Below, piece by piece: positions 17,217-25,650 of a stretch of 64,000 nucleotides of DNA. The DNA is from Bacillota bacterium (lineage in GTDB: Bacteria; Bacillota; Clostridia; Tissierellales; Tissierellaceae): the NCBI GenBank assembly GCA_023388495.1, contig JAEWGC010000011.1, forward strand, positions 134,402 to 198,401, in the 5' to 3' direction. Position 1 is the first letter of the stretch. Each line of letters opens with the position of its first letter. The translations under genes were made by a program, and so were the position numbers. The notes below the pieces were generated by a model. That model was not told the origin of the DNA and did no database searches. It saw only the letters and a program-made list of their open reading frames with translations.

Positions 17217-19025
17217 ATGACTAAGAAAATACTAAGATTAATAGTTTTGATTTTTATATTATTGCTACCTAGAGTTGTATTTGGAGAAGATATAAACTCC
17301 ATTATAGTAGTAGTTGATGAATTATCAATAAAAACTATAGAAGAGCTATCTTTAGACAAATATAGTTTAGGATTTGTAAATTTAAAAACCAGGTCACCAT
17401 ATACGGAAGAGGGGTTATATCTATCCATAAACACAGGAAGAAAACTAAGCTTAAAAGAGGTAGGGAAAAAGGATATTAAAATTGACTATCTAGGTGATAT
17501 ACTAATCAGGGAAAAGGTTTCATATATTGGGCAGGGAAAAGGTAGTCTTTTAATAGGAAATAAAGAGGGAAAAGTTGATTATAGTCAAGATTTGGTATCA
17601 TATGATTATAATTGGCTAATAGAGAACACAAATAACTTCCTAGATAAATCTAAGGTTCTAGTTTTAGAATATGATTTTCAACAGGATTCTAGTAGGATAG
17701 AAATTTTAAATAGATATTTAGAGCATTATAAAGACAACAAAATAATCGTTTTACCCAAAGCTGTAGCAATGGAAGATAAATATCTATTAAATAAATATCT
17801 TGCTCCCGTTGTTTATATTCATAAGGATAATAATGGAATACTTAATAGCCCATCTACGAAGAGAGAAGGATTTGTAGCCTTAGAAGATATTTCGGCTCAA
17901 ATAAAAGATACATATGGTTATACAAAGAAAACAGATATAGGGAAGCCCTTTAAAATCATAGAATTAGAGGACCCTATAGATGAATTTAAAGATATATATA
18001 AGAAAAATATAAATCTATTAATTATTGCATATTTATTCCATGGAATGACCTACTCTGCACAAGTATTACTTGGAATATGGATGTTAAAGTTCAATAAAAT
18101 CGACAGATGGGTATATAGTATTTATGCTTTTGTAGCAGTAAACATCTGTATCTCCCTGCTATTGGGTATATTCGAATTCCATAAGAATATTTTTGTTTAT
18201 TTAGTAGTTAATTTATTGATATCCTATTTAGTTACAGATTTTATTATAAAAAGAAAATGGGATATAATAAATTTCATTAGCATATTAACATATGGTCTAA
18301 TAGTCGTGGGAACTTGTCTTTATTCAAAAATGATTTACAATTCATATATAGGATTTAATAATCTTATATATGGAGCTAGATATTATGGGTTAAATAATGG
18401 AATAATGGGTGTCTTGTTAGCCACTTCTATATTATGTTTCTTTGATATAATTAAATGTAGAGAAAATAATAGCTTAAGAAAAATCATAGGATTATTTATT
18501 TTTACAATTAATATGGTAACATTATCCACTTATTTTGGTGCAAATACAGGTGGATTTATAACATCTGTTGTATTATTTGGAATTATGGTTTATAGTTTGT
18601 TTTTCTCTAATAAAAGAATAGTTAAAGGCTTGTTATTATTTCTTTTAATAGGGGTCTTTATATTTGGCTTAAATATAATGTTTGATAATTTTAGTGGAGA
18701 AAATACGCATGCTTTGGGATTTTTTTATAGATTAAAAGAAAATGGATTAAGTGAATTGATTTCCCTTGTGTCATTCAAGGCTACTGAGCTTTTTAAATTA
18801 ACAGTACTACCGCCATTTTCCATAGTGTTAATTTTTCAAGGCATTATACTTAAGAAGCTTAAAAAAGATATAATTGATAATAAAGAGTTAAAAAAAGAAG
18901 CAATGATAATTCTCACTACTTCCTTAATTGGCTTTATATTAAATGATACAGGAGTTATTACATTAATTTATATGATTCACTATCTAAATTTAAATATAAT
19001 TAGCCGTAGATTAAATGTCCAATAA
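17217..19025 (+). CDS. Polytopic membrane protein with N-terminal extracellular domain
   Basis: Unrecognised 602-residue protein. A cleavable-looking signal (residues 1-22, ending VVFG) precedes an outside domain of about 240 residues beginning INSIIVVVDELSIKTIEEL, which recalls the start of alkaline-phosphatase-superfamily folds but lacks an obvious metal-site Thr/Ser. From about residue 262 there are roughly ten hydrophobic segments. The layout (exported domain plus polytopic membrane part) suggests an envelope process. It converges with the MFS gene only two bases away, with no clear terminator between. Confidence 0.6.
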   Translation: MTKKILRLIVLIFILLLPRVVFGEDINSIIVVVDELSIKTIEELSLDKYSLGFVNLKTRSPYTEEGLYLSINTGRKLSLKEVGKKDIKIDYLGDILIREKVSYIGQGKGSLLIGNKEGKVDYSQDLVSYDYNWLIENTNNFLDKSKVLVLEYDFQQDSSRIEILNRYLEHYKDNKIIVLPKAVAMEDKYLLNKYLAPVVYIHKDNNGILNSPSTKREGFVALEDISAQIKDTYGYTKKTDIGKPFKIIELEDPIDEFKDIYKKNINLLIIAYLFHGMTYSAQVLLGIWMLKFNKIDRWVYSIYAFVAVNICISLLLGIFEFHKNIFVYLVVNLLISYLVTDFIIKRKWDIINFISILTYGLIVVGTCLYSKMIYNSYIGFNNLIYGARYYGLNNGIMGVLLATSILCFFDIIKCRENNSLRKIIGLFIFTINMVTLSTYFGANTGGFITSVVLFGIMVYSLFFSNKRIVKGLLLFLLIGVFIFGLNIMFDNFSGENTHALGFFYRLKENGLSELISLVSFKATELFKLTVLPPFSIVLIFQGIILKKLKKDIIDNKELKKEAMIILTTSLIGFILNDTGVITLIYMIHYLNLNIISRRLNVQ

Positions 19026-19027
19026 AA

Positions 19028-20170
19028 TCATTCTTCTATCTGAAGTTTAGAAATGATAAGAACTGCTATAGTTGCTGAAATCGTTGCGATACATAGCATA
19101 AGTTTAAATCCACCTATAGTATAGATAAGAGGACCTATTATACTATAGAATGTTATGGTAATGGCATTCATAGTGTAAAATAAGCTCATAAAGGTTCCCC
19201 TTTTTTCTGGTACAACTTCAGAGGCTAAGGCCTGATAGGAAGTCCATCCACCATCTAATCCGAAGGAAAATAAGGTTACAAATCCTAATACTAGAGTTAA
19301 GGAATTAAGAAAAGGTATAGGTGCCAAGGAGAATATGGTCATAATAAACAATCCCTTAGATAACCTATATTTGCCTAGCTTGTCTGAGAAAATTCCTGAA
19401 AAAAGAATACCAGAAATAGTTCCGATAGCTATAATAGTATATGCAAAACCTATATTTACCTGAGAAAGATTAAAGTGATTTGAAAGATAAATACTTAAAT
19501 AATTTAATAAAAGTGATGGGCTAGTTAGTAATAAAAATACTGTGATTAATATCTTTTTAGCCGTAGGGTTTTTAAGCAAGGATAAAAACTCATTCTTATC
19601 TACCTTAACCTCAGGAGATTTCTTGGTTTCAGGTAAGTTCTTAAAGAGAATTAAAGCAAAGATGCCTAAAACAGCTAAAGGAATATATATTACTGTTAGA
19701 TTATTATACTTACTAACTAAATAAGTAGCATATATTGGACTAAAAAGTATGGCTATACCGAAGGCTGCTCTTAAGAGTCCAGAAGCCTTGCCACGATTCT
19801 CATAGGATATAAACTCTGATATGTAAGATAGGTTTGTACCACTTATTGAGAAATAAGAAAAACCAATAAATATCCTTGCAAAGGCAAATAGATATGGTGA
19901 TTTAGCAAGTCCTCCTATTATGGAACCAATAATAAATAGTATTAAGGATATAGTTAAGCTTTTTTTCTTACCATATTTATCAGCAAAAACACCTAGATAT
20001 GGGACAAGGAATCCAACTAATGAATACCCTAAATTAAAAAACATTACCATAGCCTCATTAATAGAAAAGTAGTCCGCAAGAAAAGGAGCCAAGGGACCAA
20101 TTACACCCATTTCCACAGCTATAATTATCTGGATTAAAAATGTAGCTAAAAACATTAAAATATTGTTCAT
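19028..20170 (-). CDS. MFS transporter
   Basis: A 380-residue major-facilitator protein with about twelve membrane helices and the loop 2-3 motif GVFADKYGKKKSLTISL. It resembles drug or sugar efflux permeases of the DHA type; substrate unknown. The frame stays open upstream to 20332, but ATG 20170 has GGAGG directly before it and begins with the first helix, so it is preferred. It is divergent from the ABC gene at 20297. Confidence 0.85.
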   Translation of the reverse strand: MNNILMFLATFLIQIIIAVEMGVIGPLAPFLADYFSINEAMVMFFNLGYSLVGFLVPYLGVFADKYGKKKSLTISLILFIIGSIIGGLAKSPYLFAFARIFIGFSYFSISGTNLSYISEFISYENRGKASGLLRAAFGIAILFSPIYATYLVSKYNNLTVIYIPLAVLGIFALILFKNLPETKKSPEVKVDKNEFLSLLKNPTAKKILITVFLLLTSPSLLLNYLSIYLSNHFNLSQVNIGFAYTIIAIGTISGILFSGIFSDKLGKYRLSKGLFIMTIFSLAPIPFLNSLTLVLGFVTLFSFGLDGGWTSYQALASEVVPEKRGTFMSLFYTMNAITITFYSIIGPLIYTIGGFKLMLCIATISATIAVLIISKLQIEE

Positions 20171-20296
20171 ATTAACCTCCAAATCATAATTGTTAATTAA
20201 TATATAATATAATACAATTGAAAAAAAAGCAAAACTATTATATAATATTCGTGACTCGAAATATATATTTGCGAAAATTAAGGGGGAGTGAATTAC

Positions 20297-22027
20297 TTGA
20301 TTAAGAGATTTATATCTTATTACAAACCACATAAAAAACTATTCTTTATAGATATGTTTTTTGCATTGCTTATATCTATATCAGACCTTGTTTTTCCAGT
20401 TTTCACAAGGAAGATGATAAATGAGATCATACCAGAGGGAAGAATGGATCTTCTTATAAGATGGACAATTATTATGACTCTATTATTTGTCCTTAGATAT
20501 ATAAGCAATTATATTGTACTATACTGGGGGCATATTTTAGGAGTTAGAATTGAGCATGATATGCGAAGCGATATATTTACACATCTACAGACCTTGCCAT
20601 TTAGCTATTATGATAATAATAAGACAGGGCATATTATGTCTAGAATAGTCAATGATTTAAGAGATATAACAGAACTTGCACATCATGGTCCAGAGGATCT
20701 ATTTATATCTTTAGTAATGCTAGTAGGTTCATTTGTTGTATTGATTAGAATCGAATGGAGATTGACTGTAGTTTTATTTACATTTATTCCTATTGTAATA
20801 TGGTTTGTTATATCTAAAAGGAATAGAATGTCAAACTCTTTTAGAGAGGTAAGGAAAAAGATTGCAAATGTAAATGCCCAGCTTGAAAACAGCATTTCAG
20901 GAATTAGAGTCGCAAAGTCATTTACTAATGAAGAATATGAGATTGAAAAGTTTAATGAAGGAAATCTTAGTTTTAGTGATGCTAGAAAAGAATCTTATAA
21001 GGTTATGGCTGAGTTTTCAGCGGGGATTGGAGTCATTACTAGTATACTTAATCTATTAGTAATAAGTCTAGGAGGTTATTTTGTATATAAGAATATAATT
21101 AACTTTGGAGATTTATTTTCCTTTACACTTTATGTGAATTTCTTTATGCAACCAATTAGAAGATTATCAGAGTTCTCGCAACAACTTCAGGATGGAATGA
21201 CAGGCTTTGAAAGATTTATTGAGATCATGGATATAAAGCCAGATATTACAGATAAAGAAAAGGCTTTGGAATTAGAAGATGTAAAAGGAGAGATTAGATT
21301 TAATAATGTATCCTTTAGTTATAACAATGGTAAGAATACAGTTCTATCAAATTTAAATCTTTCTATAGATGCGGGGAAAACCATAGCACTAGTTGGTCCT
21401 TCAGGTGCGGGAAAGACTACTCTATGTCATCTTATTCCAAGATTCTATGAAATTGAAGATGGAGAGATTTTACTAGACAACATAGATATTAGAGATATTA
21501 AGATTAAGAGCTTAAGAAAGAAAATAGGGTTAGTACAACAGGATGTATTTTTATTCACTGGTACTATTCGTGATAATATAATATATGGAAATCCAGAAGC
21601 CAGTGAAGAAGAAGTTATAGAGGCGGCTAAAAAGGCAAGTATACATGATTTTATTATTTCTTTACCTGATGGATATGACACTTTTATAGGTGAAAAGGGT
21701 GTTAAATTATCTGGTGGTCAGAAACAAAGAATTTCAATCGCAAGATTATTTCTAAAAAACCCACCAATATTGGTGTTAGATGAAGCTACATCAGCCCTTG
21801 ATAATGAAACTGAAATAATGATACAAAAATCCTTGGAAGATTTGTCTAAGGGAAGAACTACTTTAGTAATTGCACATAGACTATCAACAATAAAAAATGC
21901 TGACGAAATTTTGGTATTAACCTCGGATGGAATTGCAGAAAGAGGAAACCATGAAGTCTTACTAGAAAAGGATGGAATATATTCTAAATTATATAAATCA
22001 CAATTTAAGGATTTAATAGAAGAATAG
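20297..22027 (+). CDS. ABC exporter, BmrA/MsbA-like half-transporter
   Basis: A 576-residue TMD-NBD protein likely to act as a homodimer. The NBD has Walker A GPSGAGKTT, signature LSGGQKQRISIARLF, Walker B LVLDEATSALD with intact Glu, and H-loop HRLS. The start is TTG 20297 because GGGGGAG at 20282-20288 overlaps the alternative GTG 20288. Its Arg codons are nearly all AGA/AGG. It ends in a hairpin that also holds the ribosome site of the next gene. Drug or lipid export is inferred from the family. Confidence 0.85.
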   Translation: MIKRFISYYKPHKKLFFIDMFFALLISISDLVFPVFTRKMINEIIPEGRMDLLIRWTIIMTLLFVLRYISNYIVLYWGHILGVRIEHDMRSDIFTHLQTLPFSYYDNNKTGHIMSRIVNDLRDITELAHHGPEDLFISLVMLVGSFVVLIRIEWRLTVVLFTFIPIVIWFVISKRNRMSNSFREVRKKIANVNAQLENSISGIRVAKSFTNEEYEIEKFNEGNLSFSDARKESYKVMAEFSAGIGVITSILNLLVISLGGYFVYKNIINFGDLFSFTLYVNFFMQPIRRLSEFSQQLQDGMTGFERFIEIMDIKPDITDKEKALELEDVKGEIRFNNVSFSYNNGKNTVLSNLNLSIDAGKTIALVGPSGAGKTTLCHLIPRFYEIEDGEILLDNIDIRDIKIKSLRKKIGLVQQDVFLFTGTIRDNIIYGNPEASEEEVIEAAKKASIHDFIISLPDGYDTFIGEKGVKLSGGQKQRISIARLFLKNPPILVLDEATSALDNETEIMIQKSLEDLSKGRTTLVIAHRLSTIKNADEILVLTSDGIAERGNHEVLLEKDGIYSKLYKSQFKDLIEE

Positions 22028-22031
22028 TATC

Positions 22032-22086
22032 AAAAGCACCTCCCTTAACATATTATATTAGAGGAATATAAAGGGGAGGTGCTTTT
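22032..22086 (+). promoter_or_regulatory. Hairpin that pairs the next gene's ribosome site
   Basis: Left arm 22032-22044 (AAAAGCACCTCCC) is a perfect complement of 22074-22086 (GGGAGGTGCTTTT), loop about 29 bases. The right arm contains the Shine-Dalgarno of the gene starting at 22087 and ends one base before its ATG; the T-run also makes it terminator-like for the ABC gene. Read as a terminator, RBS-sequestering element, or both. Confidence 0.7.
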
Positions 22087-22404
22087 ATGTATTATGATTA
22101 TCCTGAATTATATTACAGAATTTATCCAAAGGTTATAGATGCAGTAAATCAGCATTTAGACGAAAATTGTTCTATGGAGGAAATGACAAAAGAACAAATG
22201 GATAAGATAGTAGACGATGTATATATAAAGATGGTGCGCGAATGCCCAGAAATACATGAAGATCCATATGAAAGAAGATATAGGGGGAGGGTCAGAGCAG
22301 AACAGGGTATATTCTATGGAAGAAGCAGAATTATTAGGGACTTAATAACTATATTGTTAATTTCTGAATTATTTAGAAGAAATCAAAGTTTTTATCCATT
22401 ATGA
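22087..22404 (+). CDS. Hypothetical protein, Tyr/Arg-rich (105 aa)
   Basis: Unrecognised. MYYDYPELYYRIYPKVIDAVNQHLDEN begins the protein; it continues with a helical segment containing conserved-looking ECPEIHEDPYERRYRGR and a hydrophobic C-terminal stretch LITILLISELF. Similar small proteins occur in spore-forming Clostridia, but no function is known to me. GGGAGGTG is the ribosome site, locked in the hairpin at 22032-22086. A terminator follows at once. Confidence 0.7.
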   Translation: MYYDYPELYYRIYPKVIDAVNQHLDENCSMEEMTKEQMDKIVDDVYIKMVRECPEIHEDPYERRYRGRVRAEQGIFYGRSRIIRDLITILLISELFRRNQSFYPL

Positions 22405-22405
22405 T

Positions 22406-22434
22406 AAATAGGCTGAAATCAGCCTATTTTAGTT
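22406..22434 (+). terminator. Intrinsic terminator
   Basis: AAATAGGCTGA / TCAGCCTATTT with a tiny loop followed by TAGTTT, directly after the stop at 22404. Confidence 0.8.
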
Positions 22435-22478
22435 TGAATACTTGATTTCTGGAAATATATATACATAAGAATAGATAC

Positions 22479-22539
22479 TGTAAAGCCTTTGTAACTAAAT
22501 ATTAATTTATTTGTAACCAATAGAATTAATATTTATAAT
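22479..22539 (+). promoter_or_regulatory. Sigma-A promoter with phased TGTAAM boxes
   Basis: -35 TTGTAA at 22511-22516, 17-base spacer, -10 TATAAT at 22534-22539. TGTAAA (22479-22484) and TGTAAC (22490-22495) are separated by five bases, matching the WalR-type TGTWAH-N5-TGTWAH pattern; a third TGTAAC at 22512-22517 lies 22 bases further and overlaps the -35. This is the arrangement expected for an OmpR/PhoB-class activator, and such a regulator is encoded in the operon. Confidence 0.65.
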
Positions 22540-22593
22540 ATGCTAAAATTAAACATATGGTAGAATGAGACAAGTAATAAAGGGGTGAAAACA

Positions 22594-23541
22594 ATGAAAG
22601 CAGACAGCAAATCCTTTGTTTTAAAGAAAAGGTATATCATTTTACTTGCTATTGTATTTTTTTTAATTGGAGGTACATCAGTAAAGCTTTTTTATGATTC
22701 AAATAATGTAGCTGTGGCTACTAGCGTTTCAAAAACTTTAAATATTATGGGATCCAATAGTCCCGTTAATATAGTTTTAGATGAAGAGATCAAAAGAATT
22801 GAAGAAGAAAGAGTTAGGGCTGAAGAAGAATTAAAAAGAATTGAAGAAGAAAAGAGAATAGCAGAGGAAAAAAGGATTGAAGAAGAAAAGAGAATAAAAG
22901 AAGAAAAAGCTAGAGAAGAAAAAACAAAAAAAATAGGAGATAAAAAAACAGAAGGGAAGAAAATAGCCTATTTAACTTTTGATGATGGTCCATCAAAAAC
23001 AAACACACCAGCAATATTAGATATATTATCTCATTATGATATCAAGGCTACATTTTTTATTTTAGGTAAAATGGTAGATTCTAATCCAGATATTTTAAAG
23101 AGGACCTATGAGGAAGGGCATTCCATAGGGCATCATTCCTATAGTCATAAATATGGTCATATATATAAAAATATTGAAAACTTTTTAAGTGAAATAAAAT
23201 CTACAGAAATCGCTCTTAAAAATATTTTAGGAGAAGAGTTTGAAACAAAACTATTAAGATTGCCAGGTGGATCCTATGAAAAATATAAGAAAAAATTTGT
23301 AGAGGCAGCAGCTGATCTAGGATATAAAAATTATGACTGGAATGCATTAAATGGTGATGCAGAGGGAATAAATTTATCTAAGGAAAAATTAATAAATAGA
23401 TTGAAGGCTACAGTAAAGGGTAGAAAAGAAGTTATTATATTAATGCATGACTCAGATTCTAAAAAATCAACAGTTGAAGCTTTACCTGAAATTATTGATT
23501 ATCTTATAAGTGAAGGATATGAGTTTAGAACTTTAGATTAA
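22594..23541 (+). CDS. Membrane-anchored polysaccharide deacetylase
   Basis: A 315-residue NodB-domain enzyme, probably removing acetyl groups from peptidoglycan N-acetylglucosamine (PgdA-like). An N-terminal helix (residues about 13-31) anchors it, then a Glu/Lys/Arg coiled coil (about 65-115), then the catalytic domain with TFDDGP (D130, D131), the metal pair H181/H185 in HHSYSH, and LRLPGGS. ATG 22594 follows AAAGGGG; GTG 22585 overlaps that site. First gene of an operon with a two-component system and under the phased-box promoter. Confidence 0.9.
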   Translation: MKADSKSFVLKKRYIILLAIVFFLIGGTSVKLFYDSNNVAVATSVSKTLNIMGSNSPVNIVLDEEIKRIEEERVRAEEELKRIEEEKRIAEEKRIEEEKRIKEEKAREEKTKKIGDKKTEGKKIAYLTFDDGPSKTNTPAILDILSHYDIKATFFILGKMVDSNPDILKRTYEEGHSIGHHSYSHKYGHIYKNIENFLSEIKSTEIALKNILGEEFETKLLRLPGGSYEKYKKKFVEAAADLGYKNYDWNALNGDAEGINLSKEKLINRLKATVKGRKEVIILMHDSDSKKSTVEALPEIIDYLISEGYEFRTLD

Positions 23542-23560
23542 GATTAAGGACGTGGTTTTT

Positions 23561-24253
23561 ATGAATAGAACAATTCTTATAGTAGAGGACGAATCTTCCA
23601 TAAGGAAGTTTATAAGGATAAATCTTGAAAGAGAAGGTTTTAATGTACTAGAGGCTGGCAGTGGAGAAGAAGGAATAGAAATTGCTAAAAAAGAAAAGAT
23701 TGATATGGTGGTTTTAGACCTTATGCTACCAGGTATGGATGGATTTGAAGTGTGCAAGATTTTAAGAGAGGGTTTTCCAAATTTAGGGATAATAATGTTG
23801 ACTGCTAAGTCTCAAGACGTAGATAAAATCATGGGCTTAGAGTATGGAACAGATGATTATATGACTAAACCTTTTAATCCTACAGAGTTAATCTTAAGAG
23901 TAAAATCTTTAGCGAGAAGAATAGAAACATCAGATGATATAAAGAAAACTACCATAATCAAATCAGATCCTTTTAAAATAGATACCTATTCTCGTAAATT
24001 TTATAAAGAAAACTCTGAAATAGAACTTACCCCTACAGAATATTCAATAGCTAAACTTTTTATAGAGAATCCTGGAAAGGCCTTTAAGAGAGATGAAATT
24101 TTGAACTTAGTATGGGGCTATGATTTTGTAGGTGATTCAAAAATTGTAGATGTAAATATTAGAAGACTCAGGTCTAAGATAGAAAATGATTCTAGTAATC
24201 CAGACTTTATAGAAACTGTTTGGGGAGTAGGATATAGGTGGAAGGATAGATGA
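23561..24253 (+). CDS. OmpR/PhoB-family response regulator
   Basis: A 230-residue regulator: receiver domain with acidic E9-D10 and phosphoacceptor D53 (VVLDLMLPGMDGFEV), Lys of the KP motif in MTKPFNPTEL, and a C-terminal winged helix ending ETVWGVGYRWK. ATG 23561 is preferred over GTG 23552, which is too close to AAGGACG. Its stop overlaps the kinase start by four bases (ATGA). The TGTAAM boxes before the operon are a good candidate binding site, implying autoregulation; not proven. Confidence 0.92.
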   Translation: MNRTILIVEDESSIRKFIRINLEREGFNVLEAGSGEEGIEIAKKEKIDMVVLDLMLPGMDGFEVCKILREGFPNLGIIMLTAKSQDVDKIMGLEYGTDDYMTKPFNPTELILRVKSLARRIETSDDIKKTTIIKSDPFKIDTYSRKFYKENSEIELTPTEYSIAKLFIENPGKAFKRDEILNLVWGYDFVGDSKIVDVNIRRLRSKIENDSSNPDFIETVWGVGYRWKDR

Positions 24254-25650
24254 AAAGGAGCATAAAAACTCGACTTGTTAAAAACTTTATGCTTATTATT
24301 ATTATAACTGTAGTTATCTTAGAGGTTGTACTAATAAACGGTGTTAAAGATTATTATTATAAAAATATAGAGGATTTACTCAGTAATCAGATAGAATTTT
24401 CTATTGATTATTATTTAAGATATTTTTCTTCTGATATGATAGAAGATACAATAATAGATGATATAGATGTATTTTGGCAACATACAACGGCGGAGGTTCA
24501 AATATTAAGCCCAAATGGGGAGCTTTTGATGGATTCCTTAGGGGCTACAAATAATGATCTAGACCTCTTTCCGGATATAAAAAAATCTGTAAATGGAGAA
24601 AAAGGAGTTTGGGTGGGAACTGTAGACTATTATGATAGTACTGTGATGTCAGTATCTTATCCAATAAAAGATCAAGATAGGATTATAGGAATTATTAGAT
24701 TTATTACTTCTCTTAAGGAGACCAATGGAATGGTAAGATCTATCTCCCTATTATTACTAGGTATGGGAGTTATAGTTATTTTTATATCGGGTATGGTAAG
24801 TGTTTTTCTCGCTAATTCCATAGTAAGACCTCTTAAAGAAGTGACGGAAGTGGCAGAGAAGATGGCTGACGGTCAATTAAGAGTACGTAGCAATATTAAA
24901 TTACAGGATGAAATAGGAAAGTTATCAGATACACTAAACTATATGGCAGAGGAATTAATTAAGAAGGAACAAATTAAAAATGATTTTATATCATCTGTAT
25001 CCCATGAGCTCCGCACTCCGCTTACATCCATAAAAGGATGGGCAATTACTCTAAAGTCTGAAGATTTCGGTGGAAATGAAATCATATCTGATGGTCTTGA
25101 AATTATAGAAAAAGAAAGTGATAGGCTTAGTATTATGGTAGAAGAGCTTCTGGATTTTTCTAGATTTGTTTCTGGAAGGATAAAACTGGAAAACTATGAA
25201 TTTGAAATAAAAGATACTATTGAAATGATTGGAAAGCAATTAACCCCTAGAGCTATAAATAATAGGATTGAATTTATTATAAATATAGATCAAAATCTTG
25301 GAGTTATGCTAGGAGATGAAAATAGAATAAAGCAAGTACTTATTAACCTTTTGGATAATGCATTTAAATTTACCTCGGAACAAGGGAAAGTCATTTTAAA
25401 TGCTCACAAAGAGAATGATATTTTAGTATTAGAAGTAAAAGATACTGGAGTTGGTATATCTGAAGAAGAATTACCAAAAGTAAAGGAGAAATTTTACAAA
25501 GGAAAAAACAGTAAATCCCATAGTGGCATTGGATTATCTATTTGTGATGAGATTGTTAAACTTCATAATGGTACAATGGAGATATCCTCTAATATCAATG
25601 AAGGAACTAAGGTGACAGTAAAATTACCATTAAGGGAGGTTAGCAAATGA
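24250..25650 (+). CDS. Sensor histidine kinase (WalK-like layout without PAS)
   Basis: A 466-residue membrane kinase: helix 1 at about 10-30, outside sensor domain about 31-162 (CACHE-like, WVGTVDYYDSTVMSVSYPI), helix 2 about 163-187, HAMP about 188-240, HisKA with H252 in SSVSHELRTPLTS, and HATPase with N box NLLDNAFKFT and G boxes DTGVGIS and SGIGLSI. It overlaps both the regulator before it and the lipoprotein after it by ATGA, so the three proteins are made together. Envelope stress or cell-wall input is suggested by the deacetylase in the operon. Confidence 0.92.
   Translation: MKRSIKTRLVKNFMLIIIITVVILEVVLINGVKDYYYKNIEDLLSNQIEFSIDYYLRYFSSDMIEDTIIDDIDVFWQHTTAEVQILSPNGELLMDSLGATNNDLDLFPDIKKSVNGEKGVWVGTVDYYDSTVMSVSYPIKDQDRIIGIIRFITSLKETNGMVRSISLLLLGMGVIVIFISGMVSVFLANSIVRPLKEVTEVAEKMADGQLRVRSNIKLQDEIGKLSDTLNYMAEELIKKEQIKNDFISSVSHELRTPLTSIKGWAITLKSEDFGGNEIISDGLEIIEKESDRLSIMVEELLDFSRFVSGRIKLENYEFEIKDTIEMIGKQLTPRAINNRIEFIINIDQNLGVMLGDENRIKQVLINLLDNAFKFTSEQGKVILNAHKENDILVLEVKDTGVGISEEELPKVKEKFYKGKNSKSHSGIGLSICDEIVKLHNGTMEISSNINEGTKVTVKLPLREVSK

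Noticed and set aside
19028..20332. Longer 434-residue form of the MFS transporter starting at 20332
   Set aside because: The extra N-terminus runs across the divergent promoter region and into the opposite gene; ATG 20170 has a good ribosome site and starts at helix 1.
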